Assembly (NCBI GenBank): GCA_025360645.1
Contig: JANYBT010000054.1
Span: 1 to 64,000, forward strand
Source: Acidobacteriaceae bacterium
GTDB lineage: Bacteria > Acidobacteriota > Terriglobia > Terriglobales > Acidobacteriaceae
Direction: 5' to 3'
DNA: 64,000 nucleotides
Position numbers and translations under genes: made by a program. Numbering within the stretch: position 1 is the first letter of the stretch; every line of letters starts with the position of its first letter. Under the pieces are notes generated by a model. It worked only from the letters and a program-made list of their open reading frames with translations, was not told the origin of the DNA and did not search any database. Below, one piece after another: positions 17,301-25,836 of the stretch.

Positions 17301-18649
17301 CGCCATACCAGGTCCATGGCATCTTCTCCCGATGACAGGAGGCCTTCCAGTTGGGCATCCTCAATCGCAGCCAATATGTGTTTGAACTGGGGTCCGGGTT
17401 TGTATCCGGCCCGGATCAAATCGTCGCCGGTGACTAAGGGCACGGGACGCATGGTCTCGGGAGGAATCGAGTGCAACTTTTCCTGGGCGTAGTGGTAGCA
17501 GGTCAAGTCGCGGTGGCTGGAGAGGCAGTCCATACGGTGCAGGGCCATGTGTTCCTCGAAGGCGGGTAGCCGCAAGAACTTTTTCAAAGTGGAATCCTTC
17601 ATGCGCAATACGTCGCCAAAGCGCATGTGATTTTGCACCAAAGCCAGGCTCTGCTGAGTGTCGTCGTTGGAAAAACGGAGACGACGGCAAATGTTCTCTG
17701 CCATCTTGACACCGACTTCGACATGACCATCGAAGCGGATGCGGTCGGGAGCGACTCGAAAAGTAGAAGGTTTGCCGACATCGTGCAATAGCGCGCCCCA
17801 CGCCAAGGTGGGAGAACAGCCCAGAGAAAGCTGCTCGAGGAGCAGGAGGGTGTGCTCGAAGACGTCGCCTTCGGGATGATACTGCGGCGGTTGGTCGACT
17901 CCTTTCATGGCGCTGATTTCGGGCAATACTTCTTTGAGCAGACCGCTGGAATCCAGCAGCAAGAATGCCTGGCGGGCATGTCCCTCGGTGAGCATTTTGG
18001 TGAGTTCAACGCGGGTGCGCTCATGGGAAACGTCGCGCACTCGGAGGGCGTGTTTCTGCATGGCGCCAAAAGTGGCGGCTTCAATGAGAAATTGAAACCG
18101 TGCTGCAAAACGCACCGCGCGCAACAAGCGAAGCTTGTCTTCCGCAAAGCGCTGTTCGGGATCGCCGATGGCGCGAATGATGCCTGCCTGAATATCGTTG
18201 CGCCCACCGACAAAATCCAAAACCTCGCCGCTGGCCGGATCGAGCAGCAGGCCATTGATGGTGAAGTCGCGGCGTTGGGCGTCTTCCTGCGGACTGCTGC
18301 TGAAGCGGACCTGGTCAGGATGGCGTCCGTCGCTGTAACTGAGATCGCAGCGGAAGGTGGCGACTTCCACGCGACCCCTGCTGGCAGAGGAAGTCACGTC
18401 CGCTTGTTGCTGGTCATGGGCGGGCGCGACCAGCACTACGCCAAACTGGGCTCCCACAGGGATCGCGGCGGGAAAGATGCGCATGACCTGGTCTGGAGTT
18501 GCGTCGGTGGCCACGTCATAGTCCGCGGGCTCGCGCTTGAGAATGATGTCGCGCACGCAGCCGCCCGCGAAATAGGCCGTATGGCCGCGCAGGCGCAGGG
18601 TGTGGGCAATCCACTCCGCATCTTTCCTGGCATGGCTAAGGAGCGTCAT
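17282..18649 (-). CDS. tRNA CCA-adding/poly(A) polymerase family enzyme with HD domain
   Basis: 455 residues. The nucleotidyltransferase head has GGCVRD and DYDVATDATPDQV with the metal-binding Asp-x-Asp pair. FTINGLLLDPASGEVLDFVGG and the RLLRAVRFAARF helix follow. A middle-to-late HD-type segment (HTLLLLEQL, then WGALLHDVGKPSTF) adds a probable phosphohydrolase domain, as in E. coli Cca. It most likely builds or repairs the CCA end of tRNA. Poly(A) polymerase or a split A-adding enzyme are alternatives that sequence alone does not exclude. It is transcribed toward rmlD and divergent from the small membrane protein/XRE operon. Confidence 0.9.
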   Translation of the reverse strand: MTLLSHARKDAEWIAHTLRLRGHTAYFAGGCVRDIILKREPADYDVATDATPDQVMRIFPAAIPVGAQFGVVLVAPAHDQQQADVTSSASRGRVEVATFRCDLSYSDGRHPDQVRFSSSPQEDAQRRDFTINGLLLDPASGEVLDFVGGRNDIQAGIIRAIGDPEQRFAEDKLRLLRAVRFAARFQFLIEAATFGAMQKHALRVRDVSHERTRVELTKMLTEGHARQAFLLLDSSGLLKEVLPEISAMKGVDQPPQYHPEGDVFEHTLLLLEQLSLGCSPTLAWGALLHDVGKPSTFRVAPDRIRFDGHVEVGVKMAENICRRLRFSNDDTQQSLALVQNHMRFGDVLRMKDSTLKKFLRLPAFEEHMALHRMDCLSSHRDLTCYHYAQEKLHSIPPETMRPVPLVTGDDLIRAGYKPGPQFKHILAAIEDAQLEGLLSSGEDAMDLVWRQFPLP

Positions 18650-18726
18650 CTCAGTGTAAATCGCTTTCCGCGCGGAGCCTGGCTTCGCTGATTCAGGCTA
18701 GCACGGCTCGGGGTCTAAAAATAAAG

Positions 18727-18744
18727 TGTAAAGCATGCTTGACA
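18727..18744. promoter_or_regulatory. Operator copy 1 overlapping the -35 box
   Basis: TGTAAAGCATGCTTGACA is an 18-base near-perfect palindrome with core AAGCATGCTT. Its last six bases, TTGACA (18739-18744), are a consensus -35. A -10-like TACAAA lies at 18763-18768 after 18 bases. An identical copy lies 47 bases downstream. It is probably bound by the XRE-type regulator encoded at the end of this operon. Confidence 0.7.
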
Positions 18745-18773
18745 CCAGCAAGGTGGGTTTGGTACAAACGACA

Positions 18774-18791
18774 TGTAAAGCATGCTTGACA
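18774..18791. promoter_or_regulatory. Operator copy 2, just downstream of the predicted transcription start
   Basis: This is an exact repeat of the 18-base palindrome at 18727. It sits a few bases after the expected transcription start and ends 15 bases before the ATG of the membrane protein gene. The spacing of 47 bases is about 4.5 helical turns. Binding at both copies would block the promoter and early elongation, a typical autorepressor layout. Confidence 0.7.
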
Positions 18792-18806
18792 GTTCGAGGA
18801 GGCATT

Positions 18807-19187
18807 ATGGGGTTCTCGGGAAAGCGTTATACGGCAGAAATGATTGCGGCCGTTACGGCTTATGCGGTGGTACTGGTGGTCAGCATCCGGATGTTGCAGC
18901 ACGGCATACAGGGGCCGTTGCGATATACGGTGGCCCTGCTGCCGATGCTGCCATTGCTGCTAGTGCCGTTCGTGGTAGTGCGGTCGTTGCAAAGGATGGA
19001 CGAACTGCAGAAGCGAATTCAGTTGGAAGCTTTAGCATTCGGATTTACCGCTTCGGCACTGCTGACTTTTGGGTACGGATTTCTGCAAGGAGTGGGCCTT
19101 CCGCAAGTCAATTGGTGCTTCGTCTGGCCGGTGATGGCGGTCTGCTGGATCGTCGGCCAAATGCTGGCGTCTCGGAGGTATCGGTGA
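18807..19187 (+). CDS. Small membrane protein paired with XRE regulator
   Basis: 126 residues from the ATG at 18807, which has a GAGGAGG site seven bases upstream. Four hydrophobic segments: about 8-25, 33-55, 72-92 and 98-118, with a charged helix (RSLQRMDELQKRIQLEAL) between the second and third. I recognise the type, a small membrane protein coupled to a short HTH protein, but not a function. The stop overlaps the start of the XRE gene (GTGA). Transcription is predicted from a TTGACA promoter covered by palindromic operators. Confidence 0.8.
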   Translation: MGFSGKRYTAEMIAAVTAYAVVLVVSIRMLQHGIQGPLRYTVALLPMLPLLLVPFVVVRSLQRMDELQKRIQLEALAFGFTASALLTFGYGFLQGVGLPQVNWCFVWPVMAVCWIVGQMLASRRYR

Positions 19188-19372
19188 AAAGCCGGGTAAG
19201 GGAACTGCGGCTAGAACACAACTGGTCGCAGGCCGAGTTAGGAGAGAAGCTTGGGGTCTCGCGGCAAACCGTGAATGCCATAGAAACGGAGAAATACGAC
19301 CCCAGTTTGCCGCTGGCGTTCAAGCTGGGCCGCTTGTTCAAGAAGCGGGTCGAGGACATTTTTGAAGCTTAG
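19184..19372 (+). CDS. Short XRE-family (YozG-like) transcriptional regulator
   Basis: 62 residues, essentially one helix-turn-helix: SRVRELRLEHNWSQAELGEK followed by SRQTVNAIETEKYDPSLPLA, ending DIFEA. The GTG start overlaps the preceding stop and has GGAGGT about five bases before it. Proteins of this size and ending are typical autoregulators of two-gene modules. The two palindromes at 18727 and 18774 are the obvious target. It is followed after 55 bases by the amidohydrolase gene, which could be in the same transcript. Confidence 0.88.
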   Translation: MKSRVRELRLEHNWSQAELGEKLGVSRQTVNAIETEKYDPSLPLAFKLGRLFKKRVEDIFEA

Positions 19373-19427
19373 AGGTTCGCAACTATTTGGAGGCGAGGAA
19401 AATAAAATCACATTCACAGGAGGCAAC

Positions 19428-21278
19428 ATGCAGAGCGGGAAATTGAAGCGGTACGCGGTGGTGACCATGGTTGGAGTGCTCGGAATATTCTGTGCGCTCG
19501 GATTGCAGGCGCAGCAGGGTAGAGCGGCGTCGAGTGAGTTTCTGGTTCGGAATGCCCGGGTGTTCGACGGCCAGAAGACAGAGGGGGTCGAAGTTTGGGT
19601 GAGGGACGGGAAGATTTACGGCGTTGGAAAAAACCTGAAGGCGCCGGCGGGAATCCGGGTAGTGGATGGGACTGGCGACACGCTGCTGCCGGGCCTGATC
19701 GACTCGCACACTCATGCGTGGGGCGATGCACTGGAGCAAGCACTGATGTTTGGCGTGACAACGGAGCTGGATATGTTCAGCGACGTGAAATTCGGTCAGC
19801 AGATGCGAAGTGAACAGACGGCGGGGAAGGCGACGGATCGTGCGGATTTGTTCTCTGCCGGCACACTGGTGACTGCCCCCGGGGGACATGGGACGGAATA
19901 CGGGATTCCAATCCCTACGATCAGTCGTCCGGAAGAGGCGCAGGCGTTTGTGGATGCACGCATTGCGGAGGGAAGCGATTACATCAAGCTGGTGTATGAC
20001 GATGCCAGCGCCTACGGCTCCCATCGCCCCACGTTGAGCAAGGAAACCATGAAGGCGGTGAGTGATGCGGCCCACAAGCGCGGCAAATTGGCGGTGGTTC
20101 ATATTGGCAGTCAGCAACAGGCGAGGGATGCGATCGATGCGGGGGCCGACGGTCTGGTGCACTTGTTTGAGGAGGTTAAACCCGCGCCCGATTTTGCCAA
20201 GGTGGCGGCTGCGCACCATGTTTTTATAATTCCGACTTTGGCAGTTCTGGAAAGCGTTGGCGGGGATGCGGGTGGCGCTGCGCTGGCTGCGGACCCGCGT
20301 CTGTCGCCGTACTTGACTTCGGAAAACATGGCGAACTTGAAGAAGAGCTTTCCGAAGTTTCCGACGGGGTTGAGCGAGAAATATGCGGAAACCGCGGTGC
20401 GAGAACTCAAGGCGCTGAAGGTTCCGATGCTGGCAGGGACGGACGCACCGAATCCCGGAACTGCGCATGGCGCCAGCCTTCACCGCGAACTGGAACTGTT
20501 GGTGCGCGCGGGACTGACTCCGGAAGAGGCGTTGGCGGCGGCCACCTCGGTCCCCGCCGCGACCTTCCATCTGAGCGATCGGGGCTCCATTGCTGTGGGC
20601 AAGCGCGCCGATTTGCTTCTGGTCAAGGGCGATCCGACGAAAGACATCACGGCCACGCGGGACATCGTTGCAGTGTGGAAGCAGGGCGTGGAGGCGGATC
20701 GACAGAGCGATCGCGCGAAGATTGAGAAAGAAAAGCAAGCTTCCGAGCAGGCTCGCAACAGCGCCGCGCCGAGTGGATCGGAAGTTGGGCTGATCAGCGA
20801 CTTCGAAGACGGCAAAGCCAGCGTGAAGTTCGGCGCGGGCTGGAGCGTGAGCACGGATGACATTGCGGGCGGAAAATCTACGGGGTCGATTAACGTAGTA
20901 GTAGGCGGAGCCAACGGCAGTAAGCAGGCGCTCGCGGTTGCGGGGGAAATTGCTCCGGGCTTGCCTTTTGCCTGGGCGGGCGCCATGTTCAGCCCAGGCC
21001 CTCAACCCTTTATGCCGGTGAACCTGTCGGCGAAGAAGGCATTGACTTTTTCAGTGAAGGGCGACGGCAAGACCTATCGCGCCATGTTCTTCACCCAGAG
21101 CGGGGGCCGCATGCCTGCAGTGCAGACGTTTGTCGCAGGTGCGGAGTGGCAGAAGGTCAGCTTGCCTTTTTCGGGCTTCAACGGCACCGACGGCCACGAC
21201 ATCAACTCTATTCTTTTGGTCGGCGGGCCGACTGCCGGCAAGTTTGACTTCCAGGTCGATGATGTAAAACTGGAGTAG
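19428..21278 (+). CDS. Secreted amidohydrolase with C-terminal CIA30-like domain
   Basis: 616 residues from the ATG at 19428, preceded by a CAGGAGG site. Signal peptide at about 1-28 (ending LQAQQG). The metal-dependent hydrolase domain (about 35-440) carries LIDSHTHAW (His94, His96), YIKLVYDD with the likely bridging Lys, VHIGS, and GTDAPNPG with the catalytic Asp, close to the imidazolonepropionase/prolidase-like group. From about 455 a second domain (LISDFEDGKASVKFGAGW ... DFQVDDVKLE) resembles CIA30 or a carbohydrate-binding jelly roll. The substrate is unknown; it acts in the periplasm or outside. Confidence 0.85.
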   Translation: MQSGKLKRYAVVTMVGVLGIFCALGLQAQQGRAASSEFLVRNARVFDGQKTEGVEVWVRDGKIYGVGKNLKAPAGIRVVDGTGDTLLPGLIDSHTHAWGDALEQALMFGVTTELDMFSDVKFGQQMRSEQTAGKATDRADLFSAGTLVTAPGGHGTEYGIPIPTISRPEEAQAFVDARIAEGSDYIKLVYDDASAYGSHRPTLSKETMKAVSDAAHKRGKLAVVHIGSQQQARDAIDAGADGLVHLFEEVKPAPDFAKVAAAHHVFIIPTLAVLESVGGDAGGAALAADPRLSPYLTSENMANLKKSFPKFPTGLSEKYAETAVRELKALKVPMLAGTDAPNPGTAHGASLHRELELLVRAGLTPEEALAAATSVPAATFHLSDRGSIAVGKRADLLLVKGDPTKDITATRDIVAVWKQGVEADRQSDRAKIEKEKQASEQARNSAAPSGSEVGLISDFEDGKASVKFGAGWSVSTDDIAGGKSTGSINVVVGGANGSKQALAVAGEIAPGLPFAWAGAMFSPGPQPFMPVNLSAKKALTFSVKGDGKTYRAMFFTQSGGRMPAVQTFVAGAEWQKVSLPFSGFNGTDGHDINSILLVGGPTAGKFDFQVDDVKLE

Positions 21279-21286
21279 GAGAGGGA

Positions 21287-22426
21287 ATGGCGTTGATCCT
21301 TGGCATTGAGAGTTCGTGCGACGAAACCGGCGCGGCGGTAGTGGCGAGCGGCGAGAAGATCATCTCAAACGTGGTGGCCTCGCAGATCGCCACTCACCAG
21401 CGTTATGGTGGAGTGGTGCCTGAACTGGCTTCGCGCGAGCATTTACGGGCCTTGGTTCCCGTGGTGCGGCAGGCGCTGGCGGAAGCTGGGCAGACCTACC
21501 AGTCCCTGGACGCCATCGCGGTGACGCAGGGGCCAGGCCTGATGGGCGCGCTGCTGGCGGGCATCAGCTATGCCAAGGCGTTGGCGTTCGCCGCGGAAAA
21601 ACCACTGATTGCCGTCAACCATCTGGAGGGCCACATCCACGCCGTGCTGCTCGAGGCGAAGCGGAAGGGCAACGGTCAAATGGAGTTTCCGGTGCTCGCT
21701 CTGGTGGTTTCCGGCGGGCACACGCATCTCTATTTGGCTGCCCAGTATGACGCCGGCTGGACTTATGAAAATGTCGGGCGGACCCGAGATGATGCTGCAG
21801 GCGAGGCTTTTGACAAGGTGGCGAAGCTGTTGGGACTGGGTTATCCGGGAGGGCCAATTGTGGATGGCCTGTCCAAGCATGGGAATCCGGAGGCAGTACC
21901 GTTTGCGCTGGCGCAGATGAAGCACCGCGACCGTAACCAGCAGGGAATTCCTACAGGGGCCCGTGTCCGTTTTGATTTTTCCTACAGCGGCCTGAAGACC
22001 GCCGTTCTCCGGTATGTGCAACTGCACAATCTGCAAGCCTCCATCGACGCCCGACGGAACGCTTTGTCGTCCATCGCCAAACCCACGGTCGAAGACTACC
22101 TGGGGCTGTGCGACGCGCAGACGTTCAACCTGATTGCAAGCTTCCAACGCGCCATCGTGGACGACCTTACGAGCAAGACCTTGGCCGCAGCGCGAGAGTA
22201 CGACGCGGAAACAATTTTCGTGACCGGAGGAGTCGCGGCCAACAACGAGCTTCGTCAGCGCTTCGGGCGCGAGGCGGCAATGGAAGGACTGCCCGCCCAT
22301 TTTCCCTCGCGACCGCTTTCTACGGATAACGCGGCGATGATTGCTGCAGCCGCTTATCCAAAATTTCTGGCGGGAGACTTTGCGGCGATGGATCTTTCCG
22401 CAGAGTCGGGCTTGGTGCTGCGTTGA
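21287..22426 (+). CDS. tsaD: tRNA threonylcarbamoyladenosine synthase subunit
   Basis: 379 residues with an unmistakable TsaD/Kae1/Gcp sequence: ILGIESSCDETGAAVV, ASREHLRALVPV, AVTQGPGLMGALLAG, the metal-binding HLEGHIHAVL, VSGGHTHLYL, DDAAGEAFDKVAKLLGLGYPGGP and FVTGGVAANNELRQ. With TsaB, TsaE and TsaC (not in this window) it makes t6A at position 37 of ANN-decoding tRNAs. AGGAGAGGG precedes the ATG, which lies 8 bases after the amidohydrolase stop. The length is slightly above that of E. coli TsaD. Confidence 0.97.
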   Translation: MALILGIESSCDETGAAVVASGEKIISNVVASQIATHQRYGGVVPELASREHLRALVPVVRQALAEAGQTYQSLDAIAVTQGPGLMGALLAGISYAKALAFAAEKPLIAVNHLEGHIHAVLLEAKRKGNGQMEFPVLALVVSGGHTHLYLAAQYDAGWTYENVGRTRDDAAGEAFDKVAKLLGLGYPGGPIVDGLSKHGNPEAVPFALAQMKHRDRNQQGIPTGARVRFDFSYSGLKTAVLRYVQLHNLQASIDARRNALSSIAKPTVEDYLGLCDAQTFNLIASFQRAIVDDLTSKTLAAAREYDAETIFVTGGVAANNELRQRFGREAAMEGLPAHFPSRPLSTDNAAMIAAAAYPKFLAGDFAAMDLSAESGLVLR

Positions 22427-22529
22427 GTTGGTCTTGGCGGTGAGGTTACGGAGTGTCTGGGACGAGGCCGAGGAGCTTCTGAATATAGACGGAATGTGAC
22501 AAAATGTCCGCTGCCTTGCCGGTGCGGTG

Positions 22530-22557
22530 CTGACATGCAACCCATACCGGATACAAT
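22530..22557 (+). promoter_or_regulatory. Predicted promoter of phoB-like gene, possibly giving a leaderless transcript
   Basis: CTGACA at 22530-22535, 16 bases, then TACAAT at 22552-22557. The expected transcription start is at or next to the GTG start codon (22564), and no ribosome-binding site precedes that codon. Confidence 0.55.
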
Positions 22558-22563
22558 GTTCTC

Positions 22564-23256
22564 GTGAAAGCTGCCATCTTTGTGGTCGAAGACGATCTCG
22601 ACATCTCCCGCCTGGTCCGCCACCATCTGGAGGGCGCGGGGTTTCCGGTGCGCCTTTACTCCACTGGAAACATGGTCCTCACCGATGCGGAGCGCCAGCG
22701 TCCGGTGCTGTTCTTGCTGGACATTATGGTTCCGGGCAAGGATGGACTGGAGTTGTGCCGCCAGATCCGACAGTCGGTAGCGCTGGCGTCGATTCCCGTA
22801 ATTTTTCTCACCGCCAAGAGCAGTGAGTCAGACCGGGTGCTGGGGCTAGAGTTAGGAGCCGACGATTACATTCCCAAACCCTTTAGTCCGCGCGAGCTGG
22901 TGGCCAGAGTGAAAGCGGTCTTGCGGCGTTTCGAGCGGCCGTTGTCGCCCGGGCCATTTGCGGTGGATGAAATCCAGATTGATCCCAGCGCCATGACTCT
23001 CTCCATCCGCGGGGAGCACGTTCCGACGACGGCGACTGAATTCCGGCTGCTGGACTACTTTGTTCGCCATACCGGACGCGTGTTTACCCGCGACCAGTTG
23101 CTCGATGCGGTATGGCGCGATACTTCTTACGTGACGCCGCGTTCGGTGGATGTGTACGTGCGTCGAATCCGGGAGAAGATTGAGCCCGACCCGGAAAACC
23201 CGAGATACTTAAAGACGGTTCGAGGGGCCGGCTATCGTTTCGAGGTCCCGCGTTGA
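22564..23256 (+). CDS. PhoB/OmpR-family response regulator
   Basis: 230 residues. The receiver domain (about 1-118) keeps the paired acids (VVEDDLDI), the phospho-acceptor Asp in LLDIMVPGKDG, the Thr in FLTAKSSESD and the Lys in YIPKPFSPREL. A winged-helix DNA-binding domain follows (about 130-228: TEFRLLDYFVRHTGRVFTRDQLLDAVW ... RSVDVYVRRIREKIEPDPENPRYLKTVRGAGYRF). The start is GTG, without a Shine-Dalgarno sequence. Its stop overlaps the kinase start. With a PhoR-like kinase and a PhoU-like gene behind it, phosphate regulation is the likely role. Confidence 0.92.
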   Translation: MKAAIFVVEDDLDISRLVRHHLEGAGFPVRLYSTGNMVLTDAERQRPVLFLLDIMVPGKDGLELCRQIRQSVALASIPVIFLTAKSSESDRVLGLELGADDYIPKPFSPRELVARVKAVLRRFERPLSPGPFAVDEIQIDPSAMTLSIRGEHVPTTATEFRLLDYFVRHTGRVFTRDQLLDAVWRDTSYVTPRSVDVYVRRIREKIEPDPENPRYLKTVRGAGYRFEVPR

Positions 23257-24965
23257 GTCGCAGGATTTTCTTCAAATTGATGTTGGTGTTTGTAGCGGTG
23301 ATTGCGGTCGCGGCAGTCACCTTGGACTTCTCAGTGCGCCGCGCGTGGCAGCAGGCTTTGCAAGAGCAGATTACACGCGACCTCGGCCAGAAGGCGGCCC
23401 TGTTTGCCAATCGCGTGGAGACAGATCGTTCGCACTCGCTGGCCGATATCGCTGCGCAGGAAGCCCATGCCGCCGGAGCGCGCGCTACTGTCATTGACCC
23501 CACTGGAAGGGTGCTGGCGGATTCTGAAGCCTCTGTGATTCCAGAGGGCCAACAGGATCTTCCGGAATTCAGGAGCGCGTTGGCGGGCAAGATCGGTTCG
23601 GACGAACGCGAAAACCCTCAGCTGCACATTCCGACTATCTACGTCGCGGCTCCGATTTCTGGCGGAGCGGTGCGCTTCGCCTATCCGATCTCAGAGACGG
23701 AAACCTCCACTTCGCGGCTGCGGATGGCGTTGGGGTGGGGCACCGCATTGGCTCTGGGTTTCGCACTGCTTGTTGCCGTGGTGGCATCGCGTTATACAGC
23801 CAGCCGCCTGAAGCGCATCGTGGGTTTTGCCGAGCAGGTGGCTGCGGGCGACTTGAGCGCCCGGATTGCGGAACCTTCGGTGGATGAAGTGGGGCAGGTG
23901 GCGTCAGCGCTGGACAAGACCGCGCGTCGGCTCGAAGAAAGCTTCTCCCGGGTCCAGACCAGCCAGCGAGAATTGGAAACGGTGCTGAACAGCATTCAGG
24001 ATGCAGTAATTGCGGTGGGGCCTGACGGCTTGGTGCAATGGGCCAATCGCAGCTTGGATCGCCTGCTGCTGCAACCCCCGCGGCTCAATGCCCCGGTCGT
24101 GGAAACGGTTCGTGACCCGGATTTCCTCGCCACTATTCGGCGCGCCAGCCAGTCTCAGGTGGTCACCACTGGCCGCGCCAACTCAATCTTGCCCGGGCAC
24201 ACTTTCGAAGTGACAGCGGCCCCCATGCCGCAAGGTGGCGCGGTCGCGGTATTGCGCGACCTGACGGAGAACGAGCGCATGGAAAAGACACGCCGGGATT
24301 TCATTGCGAATGTATCCCATGAGTTGCGGACACCTCTGACGTCGATACAGGGCTATACCGAAACCTTGCTCGACGGAATGACGGAGAGCAATCACGTCCG
24401 CGATTTTCTGGAGGTCATCCGCAAGAACGCTACGCGCATGGGGCGGCTAACCGAGGACTTGCTAACCCTGGCGCGGGTGGAGTCGGGAGAGCAGCGCTTT
24501 GATCTGGAGCCAGTATCCCCCGCGGAACTGCTGTCCGATGCGCGCGAGAGCTTCCAGGAGATGGCGCGGGTCTACGGAGTGGAGATCATCGTGGAAAGTA
24601 CAGCCCCGCAGCAGGTTCGCGCAGATCGCGAAGCGGTACACCAGATCTTTGCCAACCTCATGGAAAATGCTTTGAAGTATGCCGCCAACGGCAAGCGAGT
24701 GGTGCTCGGCGCGCGTGCCGACAAGGGCAACGTTGAATTTTACGTACGCGATTACGGGCCGGGGATCGCGTCCGAAGACTTGCCGCGCTTGTTCGAGCGC
24801 TTTTACCGTGTGGACAAGGCCCGCTCTCGCGAATCGGGAGGGACGGGACTGGGACTGGCGATTGCCAAACACATCGTGATGGCGCATGACGGTACCATCC
24901 GCGCGGAAAGCGAGCTCAATCACGGCTGCACGTTCCTGTTCACGCTGCCTAATGCGGCCGCTTGA
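23253..24965 (+). CDS. PhoR-like sensor histidine kinase
   Basis: 570 residues with a TTG start overlapping the regulator's stop by four bases. Transmembrane helix at about 5-27, a periplasmic sensor region at about 28-160, and a second helix at about 163-185. A HAMP linker follows (VGFAEQVAAGDLSARI), then a PAS segment (ELETVLNSIQDAVIAVGPDGLVQ). HisKA carries the phospho-His in FIANVSHELRTPLTSIQGY. The ATPase core has the N box NLMENALKYA, GPGIASEDLPRLFERFYRVD and GGTGLGLAIAKH. All catalytic boxes are intact. It should phosphorylate the adjacent PhoB-like regulator. Confidence 0.93.
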   Translation: MSRRIFFKLMLVFVAVIAVAAVTLDFSVRRAWQQALQEQITRDLGQKAALFANRVETDRSHSLADIAAQEAHAAGARATVIDPTGRVLADSEASVIPEGQQDLPEFRSALAGKIGSDERENPQLHIPTIYVAAPISGGAVRFAYPISETETSTSRLRMALGWGTALALGFALLVAVVASRYTASRLKRIVGFAEQVAAGDLSARIAEPSVDEVGQVASALDKTARRLEESFSRVQTSQRELETVLNSIQDAVIAVGPDGLVQWANRSLDRLLLQPPRLNAPVVETVRDPDFLATIRRASQSQVVTTGRANSILPGHTFEVTAAPMPQGGAVAVLRDLTENERMEKTRRDFIANVSHELRTPLTSIQGYTETLLDGMTESNHVRDFLEVIRKNATRMGRLTEDLLTLARVESGEQRFDLEPVSPAELLSDARESFQEMARVYGVEIIVESTAPQQVRADREAVHQIFANLMENALKYAANGKRVVLGARADKGNVEFYVRDYGPGIASEDLPRLFERFYRVDKARSRESGGTGLGLAIAKHIVMAHDGTIRAESELNHGCTFLFTLPNAAA

Positions 24966-25073
24966 ACCACGAGAAAAATCTTCGAAGAATTTACACACTT
25001 TTAATGATCGTGCCGCTCCCCAAGCCTTATGCTCAGCTGCTGGTAAGCCATATTGTGGAAAAGTGGCGCTAAA

Positions 25074-25832
25074 ATGAGCCTAGATCCAAGTCGCATTCCG
25101 GCAAACATGAGCAGAGCGAGCGCGACATCCGCGGGATCGGAATCCGTTCCTTCTCGCTTGGTGGAGAGGACTGTGCACGCTTGCGGCATTGCGCAGGAAG
25201 CCGCCGCAGCCGCAGCCGAGGGCATCGCGACCGGGTCCCACTCGTGCCTGGCGAGCATCCGCCTGCGGGAAAAAGAGTTGGACGCTATCGATCTGGAGAT
25301 TGACTCGGGCGTCACCACTGCCATCACGCAAGTGACCGAACCGGAAGCCCGGCAACTGCTGGCCTGCATGAAGTTCATGATTGCGCTGGAGCGTATTGGC
25401 GATCTGTTGCTCAGTTTTGCCAACAGCGCGCAGTCCGCGGGCGCGCGCGTTGATTCCCAAGACTCACGCGACTTAACACAGATGGCGACGATCCTGGAAA
25501 AAATGCTGCATGACGTCGGCGAGTCGTTTTCCAGTCGCGACGTAAAGAAAGCGATGGCGGTGTTGCGCGCGGATGGCGAAATTGACCGCTTACGCAATTT
25601 GATCTTCCTGCGTCACATCGAAAATCCTGAGAACATTGCCCGCCAAGCCAGTCTGCAAGTGATCTTCATGACCCAGTCGCTGGAGCGGGCGGGGGACCAC
25701 GTAAAGAACATGGCTGAAGAAGTGTGCCATTTCGTGAGCGGGCATAGCGTCCGCCACCTGCTGATGGCATACGACAAGCCGATCGAGCAGATGTTCCTCG
25801 ACTGGCTGCGCACCCGCGACGAAAAGCACTAG
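25074..25832 (+). CDS. PhoU-like phosphate-signalling protein
   Basis: 252 residues from ATG 25074 (a TTG at 25053 is possible). Two PhoU-type three-helix units are visible. The first contains MKFMIALERIGDLLLSFANS; the second contains ASLQVIFMTQSLERAGDHVKNMAEEVCHFVSG, which carries the family's acid-rich metal-binding E/D-x-x-x-D pattern. PhoU proteins couple phosphate transport to PhoR. It lies 108 bases after the kinase in the same direction. No pstSCAB genes are present here. The N-terminal 30 residues are Ser/Ala-rich and may be a poorly conserved extension. Confidence 0.85.
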   Translation: MSLDPSRIPANMSRASATSAGSESVPSRLVERTVHACGIAQEAAAAAAEGIATGSHSCLASIRLREKELDAIDLEIDSGVTTAITQVTEPEARQLLACMKFMIALERIGDLLLSFANSAQSAGARVDSQDSRDLTQMATILEKMLHDVGESFSSRDVKKAMAVLRADGEIDRLRNLIFLRHIENPENIARQASLQVIFMTQSLERAGDHVKNMAEEVCHFVSGHSVRHLLMAYDKPIEQMFLDWLRTRDEKH

Positions 25833-25836
25833 ACCT

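Noticed and set aside
19383-21005. 540-residue minus-strand ORF
   Set aside because: Antisense to the amidohydrolase, which has a signal peptide and catalytic motifs; the antisense frame is Arg/His-rich.
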